From assembly GCA_023432025.1 (NCBI GenBank), contig JAEYVE010000071.1, positions 1 to 15,932 of the forward strand: a stretch of 15,932 nucleotides of DNA. The letters run 5' to 3'. The position numbers were made by a program, and so were the translations under genes. Under the pieces are notes generated by a model. It worked only from the letters and a program-made list of their open reading frames with translations. It was not told the DNA's origin and searched no databases. This stretch comes from Pseudomonadota bacterium. GTDB lineage: Bacteria; Myxococcota_A; Polyangia; Polyangiales; Polyangiaceae. Positions 1 through 7,533 of the stretch are shown here, in pieces; position 1 is the first letter of the stretch, and each line of letters opens with the position of its first letter.

Positions 1-1778
1 ACCGTGGAGGGCGCGACGAGCAGGTCCTCCCGCGCCGCAACGCGGCGTAGCTGGTGCGCCATTTCTTCGGCCGACTGAAAACGCTCGCTCGGATCTTTGG
101 CGAGCGCCTTCAGGCAAATCCAGTCGAGCGAGGGCGGCGGCCGGAGCCCCGTCTCGCTCGGCGGTGGCACCGTACGCTCGAGCACGTTGCGCAGTGTCTC
201 TTCGGAGGTCGCGCCCAAGAACGGATCGACGCCCGTGAGGCCCTGGTACAGCACCACGCCCATCGAGAAGAGATCCGCCCGCTGGTCCACGCGGCGACGC
301 AAAATGCGCTCGGGAGCGACGAAGCTCGGCTTGCCGCGCGTTTGAGACGACGACGCGTGACCCCGCGCCTTGGCAATGCCGAAGTCCGTGACGCGGCACG
401 TACCGTCGATACCGACGAGCAAGTTGTGTGGGCTCACGTCGTTGTGGACGAGGCCCAGGAGCTCACCGCTTTCTCCCTGCAGCTGATGCGCGGCGGACAA
501 ACCTTGGAGCGCGTCCAGCACGATCGAAAGTACGATACCCGGCTCCATTTGGCGGGCGCTCGCCGTGAGCAGCTCCTTCAAGCTGCCTCCTTCGACGTAG
601 TCCAGAACGAGGTACGGCTGCTCGGGAGACCCGACGTCCACGATGCCGACGATGTTCGGGTGGTGCAGCTGCGCGAGCAGGCGCGCTTCACTGAAGAACA
701 AGTCGAGCGCCTCTTCTTGCTCCGTGAGGTGTTGGTGAAGCACCTTCATGGCGAACAGACGCTGGAAGCCGGCGCTGCCCGAAAGGCGACACAAATAAAT
801 GCTGCCCATGCCGCCGCTCTTCAGGCGCGCCAGCACTTCGTAGCGCCCCACGCGCGGAAGCTCGCCCCCTCCTGCCTCTGGCTCTTCCGTGCCTCCTTGG
901 GCTGGGGGCGGGTCCTCGTCGCGACGCGGGATGGGGTGATGGGTGCTGCTCAGGGCCTCGTTGAGCTCCTCGAGCCGCACGAGCGAGGATTTGTCGAGGC
1001 GCGCGCTCGGCACCGGTCCGGTGTCGGGCTCCGAAGCCTCGATGACCACCGGCGGCGGGCTCGCGATGCGACCTGCGCCGAGTTGGCCGTAAGCCATCGT
1101 CGCCGTCGGCAAGGGGCTGTCGATGCGCGGCACGGCGGCCGGGGCAAAACCCGTCGGCGCGGAAGGCAGGGGACTGTCGATGCGCGGCGCGGAAGGCAGG
1201 GGACTCTCGCGACGCCCTGGCCCCGCGAGCGTTGCCGGAGGAGGGCGGGACGAGATCTTGCGGGAGGCGCGCCCGCCAGTCGGCACCGGGACGAAGTCCT
1301 CGGCCATGGCCGGCGGAGGCACCGACGAGTAACCGGTCTGCGTGAGCTTGCCGCGCTTCTCGCCGGGCGGACGCGAGCTCGTGCGCGAAGAGTCCTTTTT
1401 CGGCCCGAGGTCGTGCGGGATGGGCGATTGATACTGGAGGAGCGTCTTGGTGCCGAAGCTCGCCACGTCCACGGTGGGGCTGACGTCCACACGCCGAAAC
1501 TGACGGAGCACCTTCGGGGTGATGGGCAAATCCAGGGTCTTCTCCGGGACCCCTCGCGAATCGATGACCTCGAACTGCCCCCGCTCGTAGGTGAGGATTT
1601 TCTCGAAAGCGATCGGGCCGCGAGCGCCACTGCACTCTGCGTGAATGAGCTTTCCGTCGCGGAGCGCCAAACGCGCTGGTCCGTCCTCCCCAGCGATGAC
1701 GATTTCTACGTTCGTCCGCTCGGGGGCGAGCTCGAGCAAAAAGTCGAGCAAGGACTCTCGAGAGAGATCGTGAAACAT
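1..1778 (-). CDS. Serine/threonine protein kinase with N-terminal DUF4388 (PATAN-like) domain, 3' end outside window
   Basis: The gene reads leftward from ATG at 1776-1778 and is still open at base 1, giving 592 residues. Residues 1-75 look like a DUF4388/PATAN domain: a hydrophobic helix (SLLDFLLEL), then DGKLIHAE at 41-48 and GQFEVID near 67-73. Residues ~105-305 are a Pro/Ser/Arg-rich linker with a threefold SPLPSAPRID-type repeat. The kinase domain starts near 311 (GRYEVLARL) and shows a glycine loop SGGMGS (321-326), the ATP lysine K345 (FAMKVL), helix-C glutamate E364, catalytic loop HND (445-447) with N452, DFG at 465-467, and an APE-like APER. The catalytic HRD arginine is Asn here, so this is a non-RD kinase. 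It should be cytosolic unless the missing C-terminus carries a membrane segment. It lies 180 bp beyond rfbD on the same strand, and no Shine-Dalgarno stands out. The substrate is unknown. Family is secure; the start is less so. Confidence 0.93.
   Translation of the reverse strand, partial: MFHDLSRESLLDFLLELAPERTNVEIVIAGEDGPARLALRDGKLIHAECSGARGPIAFEKILTYERGQFEVIDSRGVPEKTLDLPITPKVLRQFRRVDVSPTVDVASFGTKTLLQYQSPIPHDLGPKKDSSRTSSRPPGEKRGKLTQTGYSSVPPPAMAEDFVPVPTGGRASRKISSRPPPATLAGPGRRESPLPSAPRIDSPLPSAPTGFAPAAVPRIDSPLPTATMAYGQLGAGRIASPPPVVIEASEPDTGPVPSARLDKSSLVRLEELNEALSSTHHPIPRRDEDPPPAQGGTEEPEAGGGELPRVGRYEVLARLKSGGMGSIYLCRLSGSAGFQRLFAMKVLHQHLTEQEEALDLFFSEARLLAQLHHPNIVGIVDVGSPEQPYLVLDYVEGGSLKELLTASARQMEPGIVLSIVLDALQGLSAAHQLQGESGELLGLVHNDVSPHNLLVGIDGTCRVTDFGIAKARGHASSSQTRGKPSFVAPERILRRRVDQRADLFSMGVVLYQGLTGVDPFLGATSEETLRNVLERTVPPPSETGLRPPPSLDWICLKALAKDPSERFQSAEEMAHQLRRVAAREDLLVAPST
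1108..1205 (-). repeat. In-frame short tandem repeats in the kinase linker
   Basis: A ~45-base unit containing GGCAGGGGACTGTCGATGCG recurs imperfectly: a diverged copy at 1108-1132, a full copy at 1161-1190, and a partial copy at 1191-1205. On the coding (minus) strand they encode roughly residues 192-224, giving SPLPSAP-RIDSPLPSAP followed by RIDSPLPTA. The spacing keeps the reading frame, as expected for a disordered linker that grows or shrinks by slippage. Confidence 0.75.
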
Positions 1779-1828
1779 GAGAGGTTGGGCTCGGGGCCGC
1801 CGGTGTCGGCTCTACCCGAGAGGCGCCT

Positions 1829-1856
1829 AGTTTAGGACCCCGGCTCGATTCAGCAA
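1829..1856 (-). promoter_or_regulatory. Weak sigma70-like promoter candidate for the kinase gene
   Basis: Read on the minus strand there is TTGCTG (1851-1856), a 16-base spacer, then TAAACT (1829-1834), about 50 bases before the kinase ATG. Matches to TTGACA/TATAAT are 3/6 and 4/6. It sits in the only relatively AT-rich part of the 180-bp gap between rfbD and the kinase. Alternatively, the kinase could be read through from the rfb operon. Confidence 0.25.
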
Positions 1857-1958
1857 AACTTCTACCCCCGCGCGGGCTGCTGCCCTTTCGGGAGAGCGCT
1901 CGGGGCAATGAGCGGTCCGCGGGATAGCCCGAACGAGCCTAGGGACCGTGGAACGAGC

Positions 1959-2813
1959 TCAGGAGGTCGCGAGCTCGAGCCGCAGCCCGGGGGCGAGGCG
2001 TTCGAGCTGCGCTTGGTAGGGCACGAGCGGCCCCAGCACCCGCTCCGTACCGGAAACGTCCAGCACGCTGTAGCCGGGCCGTGGAGCGGGACGCGGAAAC
2101 TCCTTCGTCGTGCAGGGTTTGACCTCGGCGTGGCTCCCGATGGCGTGGCCAATGGCGCGAGCAAACTCGTACCAGGTGCACTCGCCCCCGTCCGTCACGT
2201 GAAAAATTCCACGTTGTCCGGCGTCGAAGAGCCGAAGCGCATTCTCCGCCAAGGCCTGAGCCTCGGTGGGCCGCCCCCTTTGGTCCGCTACCACTTGAAC
2301 GGACGGGCGCGTGGTCAGGAGCTTGGCCATCGTGCGCACGAAGTTGTTTCCCCAAGCGCTGTACACCCAGCTGGTGCGCACCAAGAGATAGCTCGCGCCG
2401 GACGCCTCCAGCTGCTGCTCCCCAACTGCCTTGCTGCGACCGTACGCCCCGAGCGGGCCGCGGGGATGGTCCACCCGGTAGGGCTCCGTCGCCGCGCCGT
2501 CGAACACGTAGTCCGTGCTGAAGTGCACGAGCGGCACGCCGGCCCGCGCGCACGCGCGGGCGAGCACGCCCACCGCCTCACCGTTCACGCGGGTGGCCGT
2601 GGCCTCGTCCGTCTCGGCGCCGTCCACGTTCGTGTACGCCGCGCAGTTGACGACCAGGTCCCCGGATGCCGCCGCCTTTTCCAGGGGCTCGTCGAAGCGC
2701 AAATCGCACTCCGCGCGCGCCCAGCCCACGTACGAGCGCTCCAGCGCCGAAAGGCGCTGACAGAACGCGCGCCCCAACATTCCATCCGCCCCCAAGACGA
2801 CGACTCGGCTCAT
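1959..2813 (-). CDS. rfbD: dTDP-4-dehydrorhamnose reductase (RfbD/RmlD)
   Basis: This enzyme performs the last step of dTDP-L-rhamnose synthesis, the NAD(P)H-dependent reduction of dTDP-4-dehydro-L-rhamnose. The 284-residue protein is normal length for the family. It is an extended-SDR Rossmann protein: the nucleotide-binding glycines are G8/G11/G14 (VLGADGMLG), STDYVFDG is at 99-106, and the catalytic pair is Y124 and K128 (YGRSK). RTSWVY near 146-151 and the C-terminal RP-GYS-LD segment are typical of RmlD. I chose ATG 2811-2813 because GAGG precedes it by 5 bases and MSRVVVLGADG begins directly at the Rossmann strand. An in-frame GTG at 2829-2831 overlaps the rfbC stop as GTGA and would add six residues. 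It is the last gene of the rfbBACD operon. Confidence 0.96.
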   Translation of the reverse strand: MSRVVVLGADGMLGRAFCQRLSALERSYVGWARAECDLRFDEPLEKAAASGDLVVNCAAYTNVDGAETDEATATRVNGEAVGVLARACARAGVPLVHFSTDYVFDGAATEPYRVDHPRGPLGAYGRSKAVGEQQLEASGASYLLVRTSWVYSAWGNNFVRTMAKLLTTRPSVQVVADQRGRPTEAQALAENALRLFDAGQRGIFHVTDGGECTWYEFARAIGHAIGSHAEVKPCTTKEFPRPAPRPGYSVLDVSGTERVLGPLVPYQAQLERLAPGLRLELATS

Positions 2814-2827
2814 TCTTTCCTCACGCT

Positions 2828-3397
2828 TCACTCACGAACCGAGCCGAACGTCGGCAGGCGCCCCGAGCTCACCAGCTCGGCGAGGCGCGGCGCCGCTTCG
2901 TCCTTCGGCGACAAGAGCGGCGCGTCGACGGGCCAAGCGATGGCCAAGTCCGGGTCGTCGAAACGTACGGACAGCTCGGCGCTGGGCTCGTAGAGCGCCG
3001 TGCACTTGTAAGCGAAGTGCGCCGTTTCACTGAGCACGCAGAAGCCGTGACCGAACCCCGGCGGCACGTAGAACTGGCGGTGATTGTCCTCGGACAACTC
3101 CGCCGCCACCCACTTTCCGAAATGTGGCGAGCCGACTCGAAGGTCCACCGCGACGTCCCAGACGCACCCGGTGAGAGCCATGACGAGCTTGCCCTGCGCC
3201 GAAGGATTCTGCAGGTGCAGGCCGCGCAAGGTGCCACGTCGCGAGAACGAAACGTTGTCCTGAACGAAGCGCTCGGTGAGGCCCGCCTTTTCCCAGGTCC
3301 GCGTCGAGTGCGTCTCGAAGAAGTAGCCCCGGTCGTCCCCGAACACGCGCGGCTCCACGAGCAGCACCTCCGGAATGGCTTGCGGTGTGACCTTCAT
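2828..3397 (-). CDS. rfbC: dTDP-4-dehydrorhamnose 3,5-epimerase (RfbC/RmlC)
   Basis: The enzyme epimerises C3 and C5 of dTDP-4-dehydro-6-deoxyglucose to give dTDP-4-dehydro-L-rhamnose. The predicted protein is 189 residues, within the usual RmlC range. It shows the family hallmarks: an N-terminal V(F)-DDRGYFFE segment (18-28), LRGLHLQ with the likely catalytic histidine H61, DVAVDLR (81-87, D85), the PPGFGHGF cupin strand (112-119), and FAYKCT (128-133) with the usual tyrosine. The start is ATG 3395-3397, overlapping the rfbA stop as ATGA. The frame stays open upstream, but that region is rfbA coding sequence in another frame. Translational coupling to rfbA is likely. Confidence 0.96.
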   Translation of the reverse strand: MKVTPQAIPEVLLVEPRVFGDDRGYFFETHSTRTWEKAGLTERFVQDNVSFSRRGTLRGLHLQNPSAQGKLVMALTGCVWDVAVDLRVGSPHFGKWVAAELSEDNHRQFYVPPGFGHGFCVLSETAHFAYKCTALYEPSAELSVRFDDPDLAIAWPVDAPLLSPKDEAAPRLAELVSSGRLPTFGSVRE

Positions 3398-4278
3398 TCG
3401 CCCCGTCCCTTCCGCTCCTCGAGCAGGCGCGTGAGGTAGGCCGCGTAGCTCGTCTTGCCCAAGCCAGCGATGCCGCGCTCGAGCTCCGAGGCCGTGAGCC
3501 AGCCATTTTGGAAGGCGATTTCTTCTGGGCAGGCGATTTGTAGACCCTGACGATCCTGCACCGTTTGAACGAACTGGCTCGCCTGCAACATGGCGGCGGG
3601 CGTGCCCGTGTCCAGCCACGCGACGCCGCGACCGAGACGCACCAAGCTGAGCTTGCCGAGCTCCAGGTACACGCGGTTCAAGTCGGTGATTTCGAGCTCG
3701 CCACGCGCCGAAGGCTTCAGCTCGGACGCGATTTCGCAGACGTTGCTGTCGTAGAAATAGAGACCCGTCACCGCGTAGTTGCTCTTGGGCGCGGCCGGCT
3801 TTTCTTCCAGGCCGATCACCTTGCCCGACGCGTCGAACTCCGCGACGCCGTACGCGCTCGGCTCCGCCACGGGATAGCCGAACACGACGGCTCCGTCGGT
3901 CAGGCTGCTGGCCGCGCGCACCTCGCCCTGCAAGCCGTGGCCGAAGAAAATGTTGTCGCCCAAGATCAGCGCTGCAGGGCTCTTGTCGAGGAACTCACGG
4001 CCCAAAATGAACGCCTGCGCCAACCCATCCGGCGAAGGCTGCGGTACGTAGTCGAGCCGCATGCCCCACTGGCTGCCGTCGCCCAGGAGCGCCTTGAACG
4101 CCGGAGCGTCGGTCGGCGTGGTGATGACGAGCACCTCCCGAATACCCGCCAGCATGAGCACGCTGAGCGGGTAGTAGATCATCGGCTTGTCGTAGACGGG
4201 GACGAGCTGCTTGCTCACCGCGCGCGTGATGGGAAACAGCCGGGAGCCGGTACCGCCGGCGAGGATGATGCCTTTCAC
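3394..4278 (-). CDS. rfbA: Glucose-1-phosphate thymidylyltransferase (RfbA/RmlA)
   Basis: The enzyme catalyses dTTP + glucose-1-phosphate to dTDP-glucose + PPi, the committed step of the rhamnose pathway. The 294-residue protein matches the normal RmlA length. The nucleotide-binding signature GGTGSRLFPIT spans 8-18, SKQLVPVYDKPMIYYP follows at 22-37, LGDNIFFG with metal-binding D108 at 106-113, and EEKP follows near 160. The start is GTG 4276-4278: it overlaps the rfbB stop as GTGA and places VKGIILAGG exactly where RmlA proteins begin. The longer open frame upstream lies in rfbB and adds no recognisable sequence. The gene is second in rfbBACD and is probably translationally coupled to rfbB. 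Confidence 0.97.
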   Translation of the reverse strand: MKGIILAGGTGSRLFPITRAVSKQLVPVYDKPMIYYPLSVLMLAGIREVLVITTPTDAPAFKALLGDGSQWGMRLDYVPQPSPDGLAQAFILGREFLDKSPAALILGDNIFFGHGLQGEVRAASSLTDGAVVFGYPVAEPSAYGVAEFDASGKVIGLEEKPAAPKSNYAVTGLYFYDSNVCEIASELKPSARGELEITDLNRVYLELGKLSLVRLGRGVAWLDTGTPAAMLQASQFVQTVQDRQGLQIACPEEIAFQNGWLTASELERGIAGLGKTSYAAYLTRLLEERKGRGE

Positions 4279-5327
4279 GCGCTCTCTCGCTTTCCGTAGT
4301 TCTGCTCGATCCAGTTCTTGTACGCGCCGCTGGTCACCGATTCGACCCAGCTCGAGTTGTCCAAGTACCAGCGGACGGTCTTGCGAAGCCCGGTTTCGAG
4401 CGTTTCCTGCGGCTTCCAGCCGAGGGTGCGCTGCAACAGGCTGGAGTCGATGGCGTAGCGGTGATCGTGGCCCGGGCGATCGGTCACGAAGGTGATGAGC
4501 CCGAGCAGCTCGTCGAGCTTGGTGCCGGTCTCTTCCGCCAAAATGGCGCACAGCTTGTGCACGAGGTCGAGGTTCTTCACCTCGTTGTTACCGCCCACGT
4601 TGTACGTGTCGCCGGGCTTGCCCTTCTCGATGACGGTCCAAATGGCCGAGCAGTGATCCTCGACGAAGAGCCAATCCCTCACGTTGTCGCCCTTGCCGTA
4701 CACGGGCAACGGCGCGCGCAAGAGCGCGTTTTTGATCATGAGCGGGATGAGCTTTTCCGGAAACTGGTACGGGCCGTAGTTGTTGGAGCAGTTCGTGATG
4801 AGCGTGCGCAGTCCGTACGTGCGGTGGTAGGCGCGCACGAGGTGATCACTGGCGGCTTTGCTCGCAGAGTACGGGCTCGACGGATCGTACGGCGTGGTTT
4901 CCGTGAAGAAGCCGGTAGCGCCCAACGAGCCGTACACCTCGTCCGTGCTGACGTGATGAAAGAGGATGGAGCGCTTCTGGTGCGCCGCGCGCGCCGCCTC
5001 CAGCAAGTTGAAGGTGCCGTTCACGTTCGTTTGCACGAACGCCGCCGGACCCAAAATGCTCCGATCGACGTGGCTCTCGGCCGCGAAGTGCACCACGACG
5101 TCCGGCTGCGTACGCTCGAAAACCTCTCGCACGGCGTCGCCCTCGGTGATGTCGACTCGCTCGAGCGAGTAGTTCGGCCTGTCCTCGATGTCCGCCAGGC
5201 TCGCGAGGTTCGCGGCGTAGGTGAGGCAATCCAGGTTGATGAAGCGATCGGTCGGTCGGGCCACCACGGCAGAACGAAGGAAGTTCGCACCGATGAAGCC
5301 AGCGCCCCCAGTGACCAGAATGTTCAT
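4275..5327 (-). CDS. rfbB: dTDP-glucose 4,6-dehydratase (RfbB/RmlB)
   Basis: This NAD+-dependent extended SDR converts dTDP-glucose to dTDP-4-dehydro-6-deoxyglucose. The 350-residue protein is full length. Its Rossmann motif GGAGFIG is at 7-13, the catalytic STDEVYG (127-133) carries the T-D-E triad of RmlB, and Y153/K157 form the YxxxK pair (YSASK). NNYGPYQFPEKLIP further on is highly typical of dTDP-glucose dehydratases. The start is ATG 5325-5327 with AGG 4-6 bases upstream and MNILVTGG at the first strand. An in-frame upstream extension of 12 codons has no homology-like content. It is the first gene of the operon, so its promoter should lie in 5328-5568. Confidence 0.97.
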   Translation of the reverse strand: MNILVTGGAGFIGANFLRSAVVARPTDRFINLDCLTYAANLASLADIEDRPNYSLERVDITEGDAVREVFERTQPDVVVHFAAESHVDRSILGPAAFVQTNVNGTFNLLEAARAAHQKRSILFHHVSTDEVYGSLGATGFFTETTPYDPSSPYSASKAASDHLVRAYHRTYGLRTLITNCSNNYGPYQFPEKLIPLMIKNALLRAPLPVYGKGDNVRDWLFVEDHCSAIWTVIEKGKPGDTYNVGGNNEVKNLDLVHKLCAILAEETGTKLDELLGLITFVTDRPGHDHRYAIDSSLLQRTLGWKPQETLETGLRKTVRWYLDNSSWVESVTSGAYKNWIEQNYGKRESA

Positions 5328-5568
5328 TTGCCTACGAGAGCATTCCGGGGCCCGGGAACGCAATGGCCTGACGGAGCGAGCCTCGCCCCACTCGCCAAGC
5401 CGGATCCTCGAGCCGAACGGCCGCCACGCGCGCCCCCAACCCGAAGGCCTCGGTGGAACGCCCCGGGGGAAACAAAGGAAACCCGGCGGACGCGCCGCGC
5501 GACCTTCACCACCGCCACCACGTAGGACAAGCTAGCCGGCCCTCGCCCGTCCCCCCGCCCACCAGCCC
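5328..5568. other. Divergent intergenic region between rfbB and the GT4 gene
   Basis: This 241-bp GC-rich gap separates two genes transcribed away from each other, so it should hold the promoters for both the rfb operon and the glycosyltransferase/membrane-protein pair. I could not find a convincing -35/-10 pair on either strand. An imperfect inverted repeat, TTCCGGGGCCCGGGAA, lies at 5344-5359, 17 bases upstream of the rfbB start. No small gene is supported. Confidence 0.6.
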
Positions 5569-6855
5569 ATGAAGCACGAAGAACTGCGCATCGCTATCGT
5601 CGCCCCGCACGCTTCGGCACGCTTCGGCGGGGAGTCCATCTTACCGCTTCACTACTTTCGGCAGCTGCGCGCACGTCAGGTGGACGTGTGGATGGTCCTC
5701 CACGAGCGCACCCGGGACGAGCTCACCGAAATCCTGGGCGACGACATCGAGCGCGTCCACTTCGTGCGCGACCTGGCGGCCGAAAAGCTGCTCGCGCGGC
5801 TGAGCCAGTTGCTGCCGGCACGCGTCGGTGAAAATACCTTCGGCTTCGCGCTCTACGCGCTCGGCCAACTGCGCCAGCGTCAGGTGCTGAAACAGCTCGT
5901 GGCCGAACGGGACATTCACGTCGTTCACGAGCCTTCGCCGGTCTCGCCGAAGACGCCGTCGTTCATTTTCGGGCTGGGCGTGCCCGTCGTGATCGGTCCC
6001 ATGAACGGCGGCATGACGTTTCCCCCGCCCTTCGCCCACATGCAGGGCCGCGGCGAGCGCCTCTTCGTGAACGCAGCGCGCCGCGCCACGCGCGTCGTCA
6101 ACTGGCTCTTGCCGGGGAAGAGACGAGCCGCGGCGCTCCTCGTCGCCAATGCACGCACACGCCGCGCGCTGGCGGTTCCGCTCGACGAACGCGTCATTCA
6201 GCTCGTGGAAAACGGCGTGGATTTCGACGTCTTCGACGGACGACGCGTGGAGCGCAAAACCTGCGATGGCGCCGAGCGCCCCGTTTCGCTGATGTTCGTG
6301 GGCAGGCTGGTGGACTGGAAGGCGCTCGATTTGCTGCTGGAGGTGCTCGCCGATTTGAAGGAGCTGCCCTTCGAGCTGCAGGTTCTCGGCGACGGCCCGG
6401 AGCGCGCGCGGCTCGAAGCGCAGAGCGAGCGGCTGGGTCTCGGCGATCGCGTGCACTTCCACGGCTTTCTGCCGCAACGTGAGTGCGCCGAGCGTTTGGC
6501 GGCTGCCGACGCTTTGGTGCTGCCGAGCCTCTACGAATGTGGCGGCGCCGTGGTGCTGGAAGCCATGGCCATGGGCCTGCCCGTCATCGCGCACGATTGG
6601 GGAGGCCCGGCGGACTACCTGGACGAATCCTGCGGCATTTTGCTGGACCCCACCGAAGGCGTGGAGTCGCTCAAAAAACAGTGGGCTGGCGCGGTGCGGC
6701 GCTTGGTGGAAAACCCCGAGCTGCGCCGGGCGCTCGGCCGCGCCGGATACGACAAGGTGCGACGCGAGTTTTCTTGGTCCAAAAAGGTGGACGCGGTGTG
6801 GACCATTTACCGCCAAGTCGCGGGCCGCAACGAAACCCGACCGGCCACCGAATGA
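5569..6855 (+). CDS. Glycosyltransferase family 4 (GT-B fold)
   Basis: A retaining GT-B glycosyltransferase of 428 residues, probably cytoplasmic or membrane-peripheral. The N-terminal acceptor domain has the glycine-rich loop RFGGES (18-23) and a GPMNGG segment (143-148). The C-terminal donor domain begins near 238 with FVGRLVDWK, where R246 and K251 are the expected diphosphate ligands. LGDGPER follows at 273-279, and the EX7E motif is intact, E323 to E331 in ECGGAVVLEAMAMGLPV. This is canonical GT4. Start ATG 5569 is favoured because RIAIVAPHAS follows closely, although no Shine-Dalgarno is obvious. It is divergent from the rhamnose operon and lies 18 bp before a membrane-protein gene, so the two are probably cotranscribed. 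Donor and acceptor cannot be read from the sequence; transfer of rhamnose would be a guess from context. Confidence 0.93.
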   Translation: MKHEELRIAIVAPHASARFGGESILPLHYFRQLRARQVDVWMVLHERTRDELTEILGDDIERVHFVRDLAAEKLLARLSQLLPARVGENTFGFALYALGQLRQRQVLKQLVAERDIHVVHEPSPVSPKTPSFIFGLGVPVVIGPMNGGMTFPPPFAHMQGRGERLFVNAARRATRVVNWLLPGKRRAAALLVANARTRRALAVPLDERVIQLVENGVDFDVFDGRRVERKTCDGAERPVSLMFVGRLVDWKALDLLLEVLADLKELPFELQVLGDGPERARLEAQSERLGLGDRVHFHGFLPQRECAERLAAADALVLPSLYECGGAVVLEAMAMGLPVIAHDWGGPADYLDESCGILLDPTEGVESLKKQWAGAVRRLVENPELRRALGRAGYDKVRREFSWSKKVDAVWTIYRQVAGRNETRPATE

Positions 6856-6873
6856 AGGAGAAGGAGTCGCGAG

Positions 6874-7533
6874 ATGGATGACGGTTGGATCGGAAGGTGG
6901 TCTCCACGCATCGGCGACCCGACCTGGGTCGGCTGGTTCACCGTACTCTTGTATTTTGCGGCTGCGTTCGCGGCGTTTCGCTTGCTGCGCGCACAAAACG
7001 CCTCCTTCGACCGCCCCGAGCTCTGGTTCTGGCGTGGCCTCACGCTCTTGCTCGTGGCGCTCGGACTCAACAAGCAGTTCGATCTGCAGACCGCCTTCAC
7101 CGAGCTCGGCCGAGTCATCGCGTACGAACAAGGTTGGTACGAAGAACGGCGCGGCGTTCAGCGCTTGTTCATCGTCGCCATCGGGGTCACGGGGCTCGTC
7201 GTGAGCGCCGCGGTGGCGCTCGCCGTGCGCCGCGCGCCGCCCGCCACGAAGCTCACCCTGGTGGGGGTCGCGTGCCTGCTTTTGTTCATCGTCGTACGCG
7301 CATCCTCATTTCATCACGTCGACGGATTCTTGGGTGGCACCGTCCTCGCCCTGAAGTGGAACTGGGTGCTGGAAATCAGCGGCATTTCCATCGTCTGGCT
7401 CGCGACCGAGCTACGCAGACGGGGCGGCGCCCTCACTCGCAGCGCGCCTCGGCGTCGTCCGAGCTCCGGGACAGGACGAACCAGTGAGCGGACTCCTGCG
7501 CCCCGAGCGAAACGGTCACCGAACGGCCGCTAG
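6874..7533 (+). CDS. Conserved multi-pass membrane protein of unknown function
   Basis: This 219-residue protein has about five hydrophobic helices, near residues 18-38, 51-67, 97-117, 126-143 and 163-180, so it is predicted to lie in the inner membrane. Between helices 2 and 3 is a polar stretch, LNKQFDLQTAFTELGR then GWYEERRGVQ, that reads like a conserved family signature; I cannot assign a function to it. The C-terminal ~39 residues are Arg/Ser/Pro-rich and look unconstrained. The start ATG has a strong AAGGAG (6861-6866) with a 7-base spacer. It follows the GT4 gene by 18 bp, which suggests a shared role in glycan assembly. Its last 101 bases overlap the 3' end of the convergent hydrolase gene, coinciding with the low-complexity tail. 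Confidence 0.82.
   Translation: MDDGWIGRWSPRIGDPTWVGWFTVLLYFAAAFAAFRLLRAQNASFDRPELWFWRGLTLLLVALGLNKQFDLQTAFTELGRVIAYEQGWYEERRGVQRLFIVAIGVTGLVVSAAVALAVRRAPPATKLTLVGVACLLLFIVVRASSFHHVDGFLGGTVLALKWNWVLEISGISIVWLATELRRRGGALTRSAPRRRPSSGTGRTSERTPAPRAKRSPNGR

Noticed and set aside
54..1835. Long plus-strand open frame opposite the kinase gene
   Set aside because: The translation is Arg/Ala/His-rich with no motifs, while the minus strand has a complete kinase signature. It is a GC-bias shadow.
1867..1876. CCCGCGCGGG palindrome downstream of rfbD
   Set aside because: A 10-bp GC-only palindrome is expected by chance in such GC-rich DNA, and it lacks a loop and T-run for a terminator.
3398..3619. Upstream extension of rfbC
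   Set aside because: It lies inside rfbA in another frame. ATG 3397 gives a normal-length RmlC and an ATGA overlap.
5641..7131. Long minus-strand open frame opposite the first glycosyltransferase
   Set aside because: The translation has no recognisable domain, whereas the plus frame has an intact GT4 EX7E motif. It also spans two plus-strand genes.
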